Shown: piece after piece, positions 52,029 through 61,205 of the stretch
How positions within the stretch are numbered: position 1 is the first letter of the stretch
Layout: each line of letters starts with the position of its first letter
NCBI GenBank assembly: GCA_003298465.1
Contig: QNGA01000002.1
Location: forward strand, 496,001 to 560,000
Direction: 5' to 3'
Source: a halophilic archaeon
Lineage (GTDB): Archaea; Halobacteriota; Halobacteria; Halobacteriales; Haladaptataceae
DNA: 64,000 nt
Notes under the pieces: model-generated
What the model was told of the DNA's origin: nothing
Database searches by the model: none
What the model saw: only the letters and a program-made list of their open reading frames with translations
Translations under genes and position numbers: made by a program

Positions 52029-52982
52029 ATGCGCCGGTACGTCGCGAAACGGGTCGCACACGCCACCTTCGTCATGTGGCTCGTCGCGACCACGGTCTTC
52101 TTCGGACTCCGCCTCATCCCCGGCGGTCCGGTCCGGACCATGCTCGGCCAGGAGGCGACTCCGCAGGCGGTCGCCGCCATGCGCGCCGAACTCGGCCTGG
52201 ACGAGCCGCTGTACGTCCAGTACGTCGACTGGCTGGTCGACATGGCGACGCTGCAGTTCGGCCAGAGCCTCAGCACGAGCCAGCCGGTCGCCGAACTCGT
52301 CGGCCAGGCCGCACCGCGGACGCTCTCCATCGCCCTGCTGGCCATCGTCGTCGGGCTCGGCGTCGCCATCCCGACCGGCATCGTGAGTGCGACCCGGAAG
52401 GGCGAGCCGCTGGACTACCTGGCGACCGTCACGGCGTTCCTCGGCGTCTCGATGCCGGCGTTCTTCGTCGGCATCCTGCTCGCGCTCGTGTTCGGCGTCT
52501 GGCTGGGCGTGCTGCCCGTCTTCGGCTACGTCCCGCCGAGCGAGGGAATCGTCCCGTGGCTGAAGAGCATCCTCCTGCCCGGCATCGCGGTCGGCCTGCC
52601 GTACGCCGCGGTCGTGATGCGGATGATGCGGTCGTCGCTACTGGAGGTGCTGAACGAACCGTACATGCGGACCGCACGCGCGAAAGGCGTCAGCGACCGG
52701 GTCGTGCTCTACAAGCACGCGCTCCAGAACGCGCTCATCCCCGTCGTCACGGTCGCGGGCATCCAGCTCGCGCTCGTGCTCGTCGGGAGCGTCACGGTCG
52801 AACTCGTCTTCGGCATCCAGGGTCTCGGTCGGCTGCTCGTCGACTCGATGCTCGACCGCAACTACCCCGTGACCCAGGCGGTCATCCTCATCGTGGCCGC
52901 CGTGATGGTGTTCACGAACCTCGCGGTCGACCTCGTCTACACCGTCATCGACCCGCGCATCGGCTACGGAGGTAACCAATGA
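52029..52982 (+). CDS. dppB: dipeptide/oligopeptide ABC transporter permease (DppB type)
   Basis: 317 residues, six helices. N-terminal MRRYVAKRVAHATFVMWLV and LIPGGPVRTMLGQEATPQAV are DppB-typical, and the EAA loop is EVLNEPYMRTARAKGVSDRVVLYKHALQNALIPVV. C-terminal VELVFGIQGLGRLLVDSML. Starts directly after the substrate-binding protein stop and overlaps the next gene by 4 bp. Confidence 0.95.
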   Translation: MRRYVAKRVAHATFVMWLVATTVFFGLRLIPGGPVRTMLGQEATPQAVAAMRAELGLDEPLYVQYVDWLVDMATLQFGQSLSTSQPVAELVGQAAPRTLSIALLAIVVGLGVAIPTGIVSATRKGEPLDYLATVTAFLGVSMPAFFVGILLALVFGVWLGVLPVFGYVPPSEGIVPWLKSILLPGIAVGLPYAAVVMRMMRSSLLEVLNEPYMRTARAKGVSDRVVLYKHALQNALIPVVTVAGIQLALVLVGSVTVELVFGIQGLGRLLVDSMLDRNYPVTQAVILIVAAVMVFTNLAVDLVYTVIDPRIGYGGNQ

Positions 52983-53980
52983 CCGAGAACACCGAACCGG
53001 GCGTCGGGCCGAACACGCCCGCCGAACCCGGGCCGTCCGACGTACCGCCGGAGTACCGCGACGACGAGGAGGAGTTCGAGGAGCACAAGACGACCCGCCA
53101 GCGCCTCGTCGAGGGGCTGCTGGCAGACAAGATGGCGCTGTTCGGTGCCGTGGTCGTCGTCCTGTTCGTGCTCGTCGCCGCGTTCGCACCGCTCGTCGCC
53201 CCCCACGACCCCGAGGCGACGTACGGGTTCATGAAGGAGCCCAACGGTCACTCGGTCGGCGACTACGACGACGACGGCGCGACCGAGCGCGTCTGGCATC
53301 CGCTGGGAACCGACTCGTTCGGTCACGACGTCCTCTCGCGCATCATCTTCGGCGCGCGGGTCTCGCTGCTGGTCGCGCTGGCCACCGTCGCGGTGGCGTT
53401 CACAGTCGGCACGACCATCGGCCTGCTCGCCGGCTTCTACGGCGGCTGGATAGACAGCGTGCTGATGCGCTACGTCGACTTCCAGTGGGCGTTCCCCGAA
53501 CTCATCCTCGGGGTCGGCATCATCGCCATCTCCGGCGGTCTGGGGGTGACGAACGTCGTCATCGCCATCGGCATCGCGTACATCGACGACTTCGCTCGCC
53601 TCGTCCGCGGCGAGGTGCTGTCGCTGCGCGAGGAGGAGTACGTCACCGCGGCGCGCGCCATCGGCATGACCGACCGCCGCATCATGACGCGCGAGATACT
53701 GCCGAACGCGGTCGCGCCGCTCATCGTCCAGGCGACGCTGATGATACCGCTCGCCATCCTCGCGGAGGCCGGCCTGTCGTTCCTCGGTCTCGGCGTCAAG
53801 CCGACGACGCCGACCTGGGGCCTGCTGCTGTCGGACGGCCGGCAGTTCATCGGCCAGGCGTGGTGGATCAGCGTGATGCCCGGCTTCGCCATCATGCTGA
53901 CGGTGCTGGCGTTCAACACGCTCGGCGACGGCCTGCGCGACATCTTCGACGTGAGCGAAGGGGAGGTCGAGAGCCGATGA
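52979..53980 (+). CDS. dppC: dipeptide/oligopeptide ABC transporter permease (DppC type)
   Basis: 333 residues. A ~45-residue acidic head (YRDDEEEFEEHKTTRQRL) precedes TM1. 'HPLGTDSFGHDVLSRIIFGARVSLLVAL' is the DppC signature, followed by the EAA loop LREEEYVTAARAIGMTDRRIMTREILPNAVAPLIV and C-terminal EAGLSFLGLGVKPTTPTWG. Overlaps both neighbours by 4 bp (ATGA), so tightly coupled. Confidence 0.95.
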   Translation: MTENTEPGVGPNTPAEPGPSDVPPEYRDDEEEFEEHKTTRQRLVEGLLADKMALFGAVVVVLFVLVAAFAPLVAPHDPEATYGFMKEPNGHSVGDYDDDGATERVWHPLGTDSFGHDVLSRIIFGARVSLLVALATVAVAFTVGTTIGLLAGFYGGWIDSVLMRYVDFQWAFPELILGVGIIAISGGLGVTNVVIAIGIAYIDDFARLVRGEVLSLREEEYVTAARAIGMTDRRIMTREILPNAVAPLIVQATLMIPLAILAEAGLSFLGLGVKPTTPTWGLLLSDGRQFIGQAWWISVMPGFAIMLTVLAFNTLGDGLRDIFDVSEGEVESR

Positions 53981-55053
53981 CCCTGCTCGAAGTCGACGAC
54001 CTGCAGACGCGGTTCCCGACGCCCCGGGGCACGGTCGACGCCGTCGACGGGGTGGACCTGACCATCGAGTCCGGCGAGATAGTCGGGCTGGTCGGCGAGT
54101 CCGGCTCCGGCAAGAGCGTCCTCGCCGACAGCGTCGCCGGCATCGTCGAGGAGCCCGGCGAAATCGCGGGCGGCGACGTCCGCCTGCACGGCGAGTCGCT
54201 GCTCGACATGCCGGAGTCAGAGCGACGCGAGGTGCGCGGCGGCACCGTCTCGATGGTGTTCCAGGACCCCATGAACAGCCTCAACCCGACTCTCCAAGTG
54301 GGCGAGCAGATAGCCGAGATGGTGCGGCTCCACCAGCCCGTCGGCGAGTCGACGTCCCTCCCGGCGGAGGTCAAGCGCAAGATACTGGGCGCGACGAAGG
54401 ACAGCGAGGCGTGGCGGCGCGCCATCGAGATGCTGGAGAGCGTCGAGATTCCGGAGCCGGAGAGCCGGGCGAGCGACTACCCCCACGAGTTCTCCGGCGG
54501 CATGCGCCAGCGAGCCATGATAGCGATGGCGCTGGCCGCCGAACCGGACCTGCTCATCGCGGACGAACCGACGACGGCGCTCGACGTGACCATCCAGGCC
54601 CAGATACTCGACGAGTTGCGTGCGCTGAAAGACGCCTTCGACACGTCCATCCTGCTCATCACGCACGACCTCTCGGTCGTCGCGGAGGTCTGCGACCGGG
54701 TCAACGTGATGTACGCGGGCGAAATCGTCGAGCGCGCCGCGGCCCGCGAACTGTTCGAGAACCCCCAGCATCCCTACACGCAGGGGCTCATCGCCAGCAC
54801 GCCGCGCCTCGACGCGCCCGCCGAGGACCTCCGGCCCATCGAGGGGAACGTGCCGGACCTCATCGACGTCCCGTACGCGTGCCACTTCGCGCCGCGCTGT
54901 CCGGAGGCGAAGCGGGAGTGCTACGAGATACACCCCGACTTCCGACCGGTCGGGTCCGCACTGGCGGAGGCGGACGAGACGGAGGAAGACGGAGAGCGGA
55001 GCGACCACGAGGCGGCCTGCCTTCGCCGCGGACCGCCGGAGGAGCGACTATGA
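53977..55053 (+). CDS. dppD: dipeptide/oligopeptide ABC transporter ATPase (DppD type)
   Basis: 358 residues from ATG 53977. Walker [19 protein letters not shown]-loop [13 protein letters not shown], signature [16 protein letters not shown], Walker [18 protein letters not shown]-loop LITHDLSVV. The C-terminal oligo_HPY region has a Cys set: [19 protein letters not shown] ... HEAACLRR, the pattern that in related DppD proteins can bind an Fe-S cluster. Overlaps dppC and dppF by 4 bp each. Confidence 0.95.
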   Translation: MTLLEVDDLQTRFPTPRGTVDAVDGVDLTIESGEIVGLVGESGSGKSVLADSVAGIVEEPGEIAGGDVRLHGESLLDMPESERREVRGGTVSMVFQDPMNSLNPTLQVGEQIAEMVRLHQPVGESTSLPAEVKRKILGATKDSEAWRRAIEMLESVEIPEPESRASDYPHEFSGGMRQRAMIAMALAAEPDLLIADEPTTALDVTIQAQILDELRALKDAFDTSILLITHDLSVVAEVCDRVNVMYAGEIVERAAARELFENPQHPYTQGLIASTPRLDAPAEDLRPIEGNVPDLIDVPYACHFAPRCPEAKRECYEIHPDFRPVGSALAEADETEEDGERSDHEAACLRRGPPEERL

Positions 55054-56357
55054 GCATGCAGAAGACGCGAACCGACGCCGACGCCGCAGCGGACCCCCTG
55101 CTCGCGGTCGAGGGGCTGAAGAAGCACTTCGACCAGTCGAACGGCATCCTCGACCGACTGGCCGGCGACGACGCGACCGTGAAGGCGGTCGACGGCGTCG
55201 ACCTGACCGTCCGGGAGGGCGAGACGCTCGCCGTCGTCGGCGAGTCCGGGTGCGGCAAGTCGACGCTCGGACGGACGATACTCAACCTCGAAGACGCGAC
55301 GGCGGGGTCGGTCCGCTACCGCGGCGAGGAACTCGCGGACAAGTCCGACGGGGAGATGCGGCCGTACCGACGCGACCTCCAGATGATATTCCAGGACCCG
55401 CTGGCGGCGCTGAACCCGCGCCAGACGGTGGGCGAGATACTGACCGCGCCGATGGAGGTCCACGACATCGGCGCGGACGACGACGACCGCCTGGAGCGCG
55501 CGAAGGACCTCCTCGAGCGAGTCGGACTGAAGCCCGGCCACGCCGACCGCTACCCCAATCAGTTCTCGGGCGGCCAGCAGCAGCGGGTCGGCATCGCCCG
55601 GGCGCTGTCGCTCGAACCTGAACTCATCATCGCCGACGAACCGGTGTCGGCGCTCGACGTCTCCGTGCAGGCCCAGATTCTGAACCTGCTCGACGAGTTG
55701 CAGGACGACCTCGGCCTGTCGCTCGTGTTCATCGCGCACAACCTGAGCGTCGTGCGCCACGTCGCCGACCGCGTCGCCGTGATGTACCTCGGCGAGATCG
55801 TCGAGACCGCGCCGGTCGACGAACTGTTCGAGAACCCCCAGCATCCCTACACGCGGTCGCTGCTGTCGGCGGTGCCGCGCATCGACCCCGACGACCGCGA
55901 CGAGCGCATCATCCTGGAGGGGACGGTCCCGTCGCCGATGGACCCGCCGTCCGGCTGTCGGTTCCACACGCGGTGTCCGGTCGTCATCCCGCCGGACGAC
56001 TGGACCGGGACGGAGGAGGAGTTCCGCGACGCATTCGCGTTCAGGAACCACGTGCTCTCGGCGGAACTCGACCGCGAGGCCGCGAAGGACCGCCTGCGAG
56101 CGGAGGGACGGGGCACCGACGAGGGAAGCGTCGCCGCCTACCTCGTCGAGCAACTGCTCCCCCGTGACCCGGGGGACCTGCCGCCGGAGGCCGCCGACGC
56201 CGTCCGCGCGGCGGCCGACGAACTCGCCGCGGGCAACCGCGAGAGCGCGGAGACCGTCGTCTCCGAAGCGTTCCCCTCGCCCTGCGAGCGCGAGACGCCG
56301 GAGACCGTGGCGGCCGCACCGGACCACGTCGCGGCCTGCCACCGCGTCGGCGACTAG
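55050..56357 (+). CDS. dppF: dipeptide/oligopeptide ABC transporter ATPase (DppF type) with long C-terminal insertion
   Basis: 435 residues, against ~330 for typical DppF. Walker [19 protein letters not shown]-loop [16 protein letters not shown], signature [16 protein letters not shown], Walker [18 protein letters not shown]-loop FIAHNLSVV. In the oligo_HPY tail the Cys motif is split: [12 protein letters not shown] is followed by ~95 residues ([20 protein letters not shown] ... [20 protein letters not shown]) before SPCERETPE and VAACHRVGD. The insertion is helical and acidic. Last gene of the operon. Confidence 0.94.
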   Translation: MSMQKTRTDADAAADPLLAVEGLKKHFDQSNGILDRLAGDDATVKAVDGVDLTVREGETLAVVGESGCGKSTLGRTILNLEDATAGSVRYRGEELADKSDGEMRPYRRDLQMIFQDPLAALNPRQTVGEILTAPMEVHDIGADDDDRLERAKDLLERVGLKPGHADRYPNQFSGGQQQRVGIARALSLEPELIIADEPVSALDVSVQAQILNLLDELQDDLGLSLVFIAHNLSVVRHVADRVAVMYLGEIVETAPVDELFENPQHPYTRSLLSAVPRIDPDDRDERIILEGTVPSPMDPPSGCRFHTRCPVVIPPDDWTGTEEEFRDAFAFRNHVLSAELDREAAKDRLRAEGRGTDEGSVAAYLVEQLLPRDPGDLPPEAADAVRAAADELAAGNRESAETVVSEAFPSPCERETPETVAAAPDHVAACHRVGD

Positions 56358-56474
56358 CGGGAACGAGGCCGGGAGTCCGTCGGCGAGCGCGGTGCCGACG
56401 GCGTCGGCGTCGGTCGGTAACGGGGCGAGCAGAATAGTAACGCTATTTACGTAATCGTGGAGAGGTCTCGACGT

Positions 56475-56705
56475 ATGACTCTGGAACGGTACAGCGAGTG
56501 GTCCCGGCGGCTGTTCTTCGTCGTCGCCCTGCTGGCGTCGCCGCTGATGGCGGTCGTGCTCGTCGCCGGGGCGCTGACCGCCGACGCCGGTCCGGCGGGC
56601 TGGTTCCTGCTCGTCGTCGTCCCGCTCGGACTGCTCGGAACGGGGCTGTACCTGATGGCGGACGAGGAACTCGACTGGTCCCCGCGGGCCGGCCGCCGGA
56701 CCTGA
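56475..56705 (+). CDS. small two-helix membrane protein
   Basis: 76 residues from ATG 56475 (MTLERYSEWSRRLFFVVALL); the frame upstream starts at 56457 but adds only a basic stub. Two helices: RLFFVVALLASPLMAVVLVAGAL and GWFLLVVVPLGLLGTGLYLM. Unknown function. A TATA-like ctatttacg at about 56443-56451 sits ~28 bp before the ATG, so it is transcribed separately from the ABC operon and probably leaderless. Confidence 0.7.
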   Translation: MTLERYSEWSRRLFFVVALLASPLMAVVLVAGALTADAGPAGWFLLVVVPLGLLGTGLYLMADEELDWSPRAGRRT

Positions 56706-56708
56706 GCG

Positions 56709-57371
56709 TCAGTCGAAGATGCGCTCTTTCGACTCCTCGCTGAAGCCGTCGCTCGCGGACTTCGCCTCCTCGTACACTCGCCGGAGCTCCGCTATCGGCT
56801 CGTCGTGGGCGTCGACCCGGAGGTCGTGATAGGCCGTCGTCCGCGGGGCTTTCACCGCGACCGCGGCGGAGCTGTGTCCCCGGCTGTCGCCGCCGGCGGC
56901 CTTGCCCGCCGCGAGCGCGTCGACGAGGCGCGCGACCAGGTCGCCGTCCGCTCCGGGGTCGGCCGCCGCGAACGTCTCGACGAGCGCGTCCAGCGTGTCC
57001 TCGCCGACGAGCATGTTCCCGGCGACGGTGACGCCGCGCTCCTCGTGGACCCGGTGGCCGAACCAGTCGTCGCAGTTCTCGCCGGAGAAGGCGTAGGCGT
57101 TGCCGCGCGCGTCGACGCCGTGGACCTGCCGGAGGTCGGCGTGGTCGTCCTGTGCGAGCAGGCCCGTCAGAGCGTCGTCGACGGCGAGGTCGGGGAGGAG
57201 TGCGACGCCGCGGCGACCCAGGCGCACGTTGACGAAGCTCTGGGTGCTGATGGCCCCGTCGTGGCTGACGCAGGGCGCGAGCGCGCCGACCGCTGGAGCG
57301 TCTGTGGCGACGCCGACGCCGAACGCGGTCCCCTCGTCGGTCTCTTCGCGGACGCAGATGGAGAACGTCAT
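56709..57371 (-). CDS. DUF1028 family protein (Ntn-hydrolase-like)
   Basis: 220 residues from ATG 57371. It begins MTFSICVREETDEGTAFGVGVAT, the canonical DUF1028 start; then CVSHDGAISTQSFVNVRLGRRGVALL, QVHGVDARGNAYAFSGENCDDW and VTVAGNMLVGEDTLDALVETF. DUF1028 proteins are Ntn-hydrolase-like and are commonly found near peptide ABC transporters and gamma-glutamyltransferases, as here, but no reaction has been proven to my knowledge. The frame continues upstream antisense to the next gene, which is not coding. Divergent from the GGT-like gene (87 bp apart). Confidence 0.9.
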   Translation of the reverse strand: MTFSICVREETDEGTAFGVGVATDAPAVGALAPCVSHDGAISTQSFVNVRLGRRGVALLPDLAVDDALTGLLAQDDHADLRQVHGVDARGNAYAFSGENCDDWFGHRVHEERGVTVAGNMLVGEDTLDALVETFAAADPGADGDLVARLVDALAAGKAAGGDSRGHSSAAVAVKAPRTTAYHDLRVDAHDEPIAELRRVYEEAKSASDGFSEESKERIFD

Positions 57372-57458
57372 GCTCGACGCGACGGTGTGCTGGTCGATAA
57401 CGTCCGGCCCGGAACTATCCGGTGGGTATTTTAGGTGGATGTCAGCGTAGGAATACGT
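57372..57458. promoter_or_regulatory. shared promoter region of the DUF1028 and GGT-like genes
   Basis: An 87-bp divergent spacer. tattttagg at 57427-57435 is a TATA-like box ~28 bp before ATG 57459, so the GGT mRNA is probably leaderless. The minus-strand box is not obvious. Shared spacing suggests joint control. Confidence 0.45.
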
Positions 57459-59138
57459 ATGCCCGAACCCGATCTCGACCGCTTCACGTCTCGTCGCTCT
57501 ACCGTCTACGCCGACAACGGCGTCGTCGCCACCAGCCAGCCCCTCGCCGCCGAAGCCGGCGTCGAGATTCTGCGGCAGGGCGGCAACGCCTTCGACGCCG
57601 CCGTCGCCACCGCCGCCGCGCTCAACGTCGTCGAACCGACGAGCACGGGGCTGGGCGGCGACGCCTTCGCGCTCTACCGGACCGCGGACGGAGAGGTCGG
57701 CGCGATGCGTTCCTGCGGCGGCGCGCCCGCCGAGGCGACGGTCGAGAACGTCCGCGCGTCCCTTCGGGACCGCGACGACGTGTCCGACTGGTATCCCGAG
57801 AACCGGGGCTACGCGGTCGACGACGGGGACGACGGCGACGACCTCGGGATGCCGTTTCTCGGACCCCACACCGTCACCGTCCCCGGGACCGCGCGGGGCT
57901 GGGAGGCGACCGTCGAGCGCCACGGGCGCCGGTCGCTCGGCGACGTGCTCCGGCCGGCCATCCGCTACGCGACCGAGGGCTACCCCGTCTCGGAGGTCAT
58001 CGCCCACTACTGGCAGGGAGCGGAGGACCTCTTCACCGACGACAACGCCCGCGAAGCGTACCTCAAAGACGGTCGCGCGCCGGCCGTCGGCGAACGAGTG
58101 CGCCTCCCCCGCCTCGGCGAGAGCATGCGGAAGATAGCCGAGCGCGGCGCGGACGTGGTGTACGAGGGCGAGATAGCCGAAGCGATAGCCGAGGAGGTCC
58201 AGTCGAAGGGCGGTTTCCTCACCGTCTCCGACCTCGCCGCCTTCGAACCGGAGTTCCCCGACCCGGTCTCGACCCGGTACAACGGCGCGGAGATATACGA
58301 ACTCCCGCCGAACAACCAGGGGCTCGTCGCCCTCGAAGCGCTCAACGTCGCCCAGGAGGTCGGAGCGGGCGAGCATCCGCTCGACTCTCCCGAGCGCGTC
58401 CACTACTTCGCGGAGGCCACGAAGCGAGCGTTCCACGACGGCCACCGCTACATCACCGACCCCGAGTACGAGGAGGTTCCGCCGCTCGCCTCCCGGTCGT
58501 GGGCCGAGAAGCGGTCGTCGGACGTCGACGCGACCGCCAGCGACGTGAGCTTCGGCGTCCCCGACTCCCACGCGGAGGACGCCGACACCGTCCTGCTCTG
58601 CGTCGCCGACGACGAGGGCAACGTCGTCTCGTTCATCAACTCGCGGTTCGCCGGCTTCGGCTCCGGTCTCGTCGCCGGCGACACCGGCATCGCGCTCCAG
58701 AACCGCGGGTCGTCGTTCTCGCTGGACCCCGACCACCCCAACAGCCTCGAACCCGGCAAGCGCCCGTTCCACACCCTCATCCCCGGCGTCGCCGACTTCG
58801 CGCCCGACGAAGAGCGGGACGACTGGGCCGCCTTCGGCGTCATGGGCGGCTACATGCAGCCGCAGGGTCACGTCCAGGTCGTCAGCAACGTCGTCGACTA
58901 CGACCTGCCGCTGCAGGCCGCGCTCGACCGGCCGCGGTGGCGCTACCGCGAGGACGGCTCGCTGGCGGTCGAGGGGCGCACCGACGGCAACCTCACGACG
59001 AAGCTCGCGCGGATGGGCCACGACGTGCGCGTGCTCGCGCCGACGCTGTTCGGCGGCGCACAGATAGCGAGGAACGAAGACGGCGTCCTCTCCGGCGCGA
59101 CCGAACCGCGGAAAGACGGGACCGTCGCCGGCTACTGA
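57459..59138 (+). CDS. gamma-glutamyltransferase-family enzyme, cytoplasmic type
   Basis: 559 residues from ATG 57459 (MPEPDLDRFTSRRSTVYADNG). GGT features: GGNAFDAAVATAAALNVVEPTSTGLGGDAF, the propeptide junction with Thr377 (AEDADTVLLCVADDEGNVVS) as expected nucleophile after self-cleavage, and GSGLVAGDTGIALQNRGSSF then KRPFHTLIPG. The usual TTH after cleavage is TVL here. No signal peptide, unlike periplasmic GGTs. It would cleave gamma-glutamyl bonds or related amides from imported peptides. Divergent from DUF1028, downstream of the peptide ABC operon. Confidence 0.9.
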   Translation: MPEPDLDRFTSRRSTVYADNGVVATSQPLAAEAGVEILRQGGNAFDAAVATAAALNVVEPTSTGLGGDAFALYRTADGEVGAMRSCGGAPAEATVENVRASLRDRDDVSDWYPENRGYAVDDGDDGDDLGMPFLGPHTVTVPGTARGWEATVERHGRRSLGDVLRPAIRYATEGYPVSEVIAHYWQGAEDLFTDDNAREAYLKDGRAPAVGERVRLPRLGESMRKIAERGADVVYEGEIAEAIAEEVQSKGGFLTVSDLAAFEPEFPDPVSTRYNGAEIYELPPNNQGLVALEALNVAQEVGAGEHPLDSPERVHYFAEATKRAFHDGHRYITDPEYEEVPPLASRSWAEKRSSDVDATASDVSFGVPDSHAEDADTVLLCVADDEGNVVSFINSRFAGFGSGLVAGDTGIALQNRGSSFSLDPDHPNSLEPGKRPFHTLIPGVADFAPDEERDDWAAFGVMGGYMQPQGHVQVVSNVVDYDLPLQAALDRPRWRYREDGSLAVEGRTDGNLTTKLARMGHDVRVLAPTLFGGAQIARNEDGVLSGATEPRKDGTVAGY

Positions 59139-59203
59139 CGGCTCGCCGAACTTCGCGTCGTCCCGGGACGCGTTGGCAGGTTTCTCTCCGGATATCTCGG
59201 CAG

Positions 59204-59431
59204 TTACTCCTCGGAGTCCTCCTCGTCTTCCTCGTCGGACTCCTCGATCTCGATCTCCATGGGCTCCTCCTCGGGTGCGAGCGCTTTCAGGTCCTCGTCG
59301 AGGTCGACCGTCCCGCTTCGTCCCCGGCCGACGAGGTACCCCGCGACGAACGAGAGTCCGAGCATCACGAGCGTTCGCAGTCCGGACTCGCCGCTCCCAG
59401 CACGGTCGGCGCCTGTCGTGTCGTCAGACAT
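59204..59431 (-). CDS. small membrane protein with acidic tail
   Basis: 75 residues. One helix (~19-35, LRTLVMLGLSFVAGYLVG) followed by RGRSG and a strongly acidic C-terminus (EIEIEESDEEDEEDSEE). The acidic tail should be cytoplasmic by the positive-inside rule at RGR. Not recognised; small proteins like this are common in haloarchaea. Divergent from the gene at 59521. Confidence 0.68.
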   Translation of the reverse strand: MSDDTTGADRAGSGESGLRTLVMLGLSFVAGYLVGRGRSGTVDLDEDLKALAPEEEPMEIEIEESDEEDEEDSEE

Positions 59432-59520
59432 GCCTGACAGTTCGGGAGTCAGTGACTTTTCCGTTGTGGTCGACCGCGGGAGTCCGCAAGCCTTTCACCC
59501 GCCGACGCGAATCCTCGGAC

Positions 59521-60102
59521 GTGAATCCGACGACGAGCGGCACGTTCCGGGTCCTCGACAGTCCCCGCGCCGACGGCGAGCGCCTGCTGCTGGACGTCGA
59601 CACGCACGACCCGACGTACGTCGCGGTCGACGATGCGGAGGAGCCGTTGCTGCCCGGCTACCTGCTGGACGCGACGCTGGAGTGGGTCGAGGGCGAACCG
59701 GAGCTCTCGACGGTTTCGGTGCGCGAACCCACCCTCTTCTCGTTCGCGGACGGCGTGACGAACCTCTTCGAGGCGGCGACGGAGGCGTGCCGCGAGGCCC
59801 GCGCGGAGGGCGTCGCCTCCGACGTGACCCGGAGTACGGACGGCGACGTCAACGGTGCGCTGTACGCCTTCGCCGAGCAGGGCGGCGAGCGCGACCTCTT
59901 CGAGGAGTTCCGGACTGGCGTGCGGCCGCTCGAACCGCTGCTCGAACGCGCCGCGGAGGGTACCGACGGCCCGCAGGAGGTGTTCGTCCTGCGACCCGCG
60001 GACCTCCCCTGCGTGGTGGTCTACATCGTCCTCCGGAAGGAGTCGATGCTGGCCGACACCGTCCGGGACACCTACGACTGCCCCCGACCGGACGAGCCGT
60101 AG
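59521..60102 (+). CDS. haloarchaeal hypothetical protein (DUF6663-like)
   Basis: 193 residues from GTG 59521 (MNPTTSGTFRVLDSPRADGE); the upstream frame is Arg/Pro-rich. A soluble alpha/beta protein: FRVLDSPRADGERLLLDVDTHDPTYVAV, LPGYLLDATLEWVEGEPELSTVSV, EVFVLRPADLPCVVVYIVLRKESMLADTV. I associate it with the DUF6663 family, but only from memory of the pattern. No motif suggests activity. Convergent with tatA. Confidence 0.68.
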   Translation: MNPTTSGTFRVLDSPRADGERLLLDVDTHDPTYVAVDDAEEPLLPGYLLDATLEWVEGEPELSTVSVREPTLFSFADGVTNLFEAATEACREARAEGVASDVTRSTDGDVNGALYAFAEQGGERDLFEEFRTGVRPLEPLLERAAEGTDGPQEVFVLRPADLPCVVVYIVLRKESMLADTVRDTYDCPRPDEP

Positions 60103-60172
60103 GGCTACTCGGAATCGGTCGCGATAAAAGGTGGGACGCGGTCGTTCGCGGTCGGGAGGGAACTGCGTCGGC

Positions 60173-60433
60173 TCAGGCCGAGTCCGACGTTTCGGCGTCG
60201 ACGGTGGGGTTCGAGTCCGCGTTCGCGGCGTCGCTCTCGGAGTTCTGCATCTCCGCCAGTTCGGTCTCGACTTCCTGTCGACCCTTCTTGAACTCGCCCA
60301 TCGCCTCGCCCGTCGAACGAGCCAGCTTCGGAATCTTGTTCGCGCCGAACAGCAGGACGGCTATCAGCAGGATGACTGCCAGTTCCATCCCGCCCGGAAC
60401 CGGCCCGAACAGGGGAATCATTTCGGCTACCAT
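60173..60433 (-). CDS. tatA: Sec-independent translocase subunit TatA
   Basis: 86 residues. One helix (~16-33, MELAVILLIAVLLFG) followed by the hinge FGANKIPKLARSTGEAMGEFKKG and amphipathic helix, then an acidic/Ser-rich tail (SESDAANADSNPTVDAET). TatA forms the pore of the twin-arginine system, the main export route in haloarchaea; this window encodes several Tat-type lipoproteins. TatC is not in the window. Transcribed alone, leaderless or nearly so from the box at 60457. Confidence 0.93.
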   Translation of the reverse strand: MVAEMIPLFGPVPGGMELAVILLIAVLLFGANKIPKLARSTGEAMGEFKKGRQEVETELAEMQNSESDAANADSNPTVDAETSDSA

Positions 60434-60456
60434 CTGTATAGAACATCCAGACGCAG

Positions 60457-60467
60457 TTATTTATAGG
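60457..60467 (-). promoter_or_regulatory. TATA box of tatA
   Basis: On the minus strand cctataaataa, centred ~29 bp before ATG 60433: a near-perfect haloarchaeal TATA box. Confidence 0.7.
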
Positions 60468-60552
60468 CTTTTTGTCTGTCAGAGTATTGCCATCCCATCG
60501 CCGCGGACGGGCGAGGACCCCGTCCGGCGGGACGGCGGCGGTTCCGGCGCGG

Positions 60553-60933
60553 TTAGGAGGGCGCGGCGTCGCCCCGTCGCTCGACGAAGTCGACGACGGC
60601 CTCCGTCCCCTGGAACCCCTCCGCCATCCGGTCGACGAGGTCGCCGTCCTCGAACAGCAGCAGGGTCGGCACGCTCCGCACGTCGAACCGGTCGACGAGA
60701 TCGAGGTCGTCGCCCGGATTCACCGTCACGACCGTCGCGTCGGTGGCGCGGGCGACGTTCCCGAGCACCGGTTCGATGGCCTGACAGAGCGCACACCCCT
60801 TCGTGTAGAACTCCGCGAGCACGAGGTCGTGCTCGGCGACGAGTCGGTCGAGTTCCTCGCCGTCGGCGGCCTCGACGGGGCGGTCGGGTGCGTCTCGCGC
60901 CGACTCCTGGCCGAGCGCAGTGTCGTCGGTCAC
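60553..60933 (-). CDS. thioredoxin-family protein with CALC active site
   Basis: 126 residues. Thioredoxin fold: HDLVLAEFYTKGCALCQAIEPVLGNVA with Cys47-Ala-Leu-Cys50, VTVNPGDDLDLVDRFDVRSVPTLLLFEDGDLVDR containing the cis-Pro. The active site differs from the usual WCGPC (Gly before first Cys, AL between), which should shift its redox potential. Cytoplasmic. Monocistronic, downstream of nothing related but 120 bp from tatA. Confidence 0.9.
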   Translation of the reverse strand: MTDDTALGQESARDAPDRPVEAADGEELDRLVAEHDLVLAEFYTKGCALCQAIEPVLGNVARATDATVVTVNPGDDLDLVDRFDVRSVPTLLLFEDGDLVDRMAEGFQGTEAVVDFVERRGDAAPS

Positions 60934-61205
60934 GGAGCGGGCTACGCGCTCGTCGTTCTTGTGTCGTTCGCCGCCCCCGCCGCTCGCGGCGTCGAACGGT
61001 CGAGGAGACGTTCACGGCCTCTCTCGCCGTTCTCGGAACGGGGTTCGGGTCGAGCGCCGACGAACGCCGGTCGTCGGAATCAGGGATAGACCCGCCGACC
61101 CCGGCGAAATTCCGAACATCAGTCGCCCTACCGGCGACAGGGATAGCGGCCAAACTCCCCGCCTTCGACAGTCGTTGGACCCTCCGGTGAGAAGGGACGG
61201 CACTA
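60934..61205. other. 272-bp divergent gap between thioredoxin-like and symporter genes
   Basis: No gene seen and no strong AT-rich box; weak promoter candidates only. Confidence 0.45.

Noticed and set aside
57372..59021. N-terminal extension of the DUF1028 gene across the GGT-like gene
   Set aside because: DUF1028 proteins begin at MTFSI, here at 57371; the rest is antisense to a well-conserved GGT frame.
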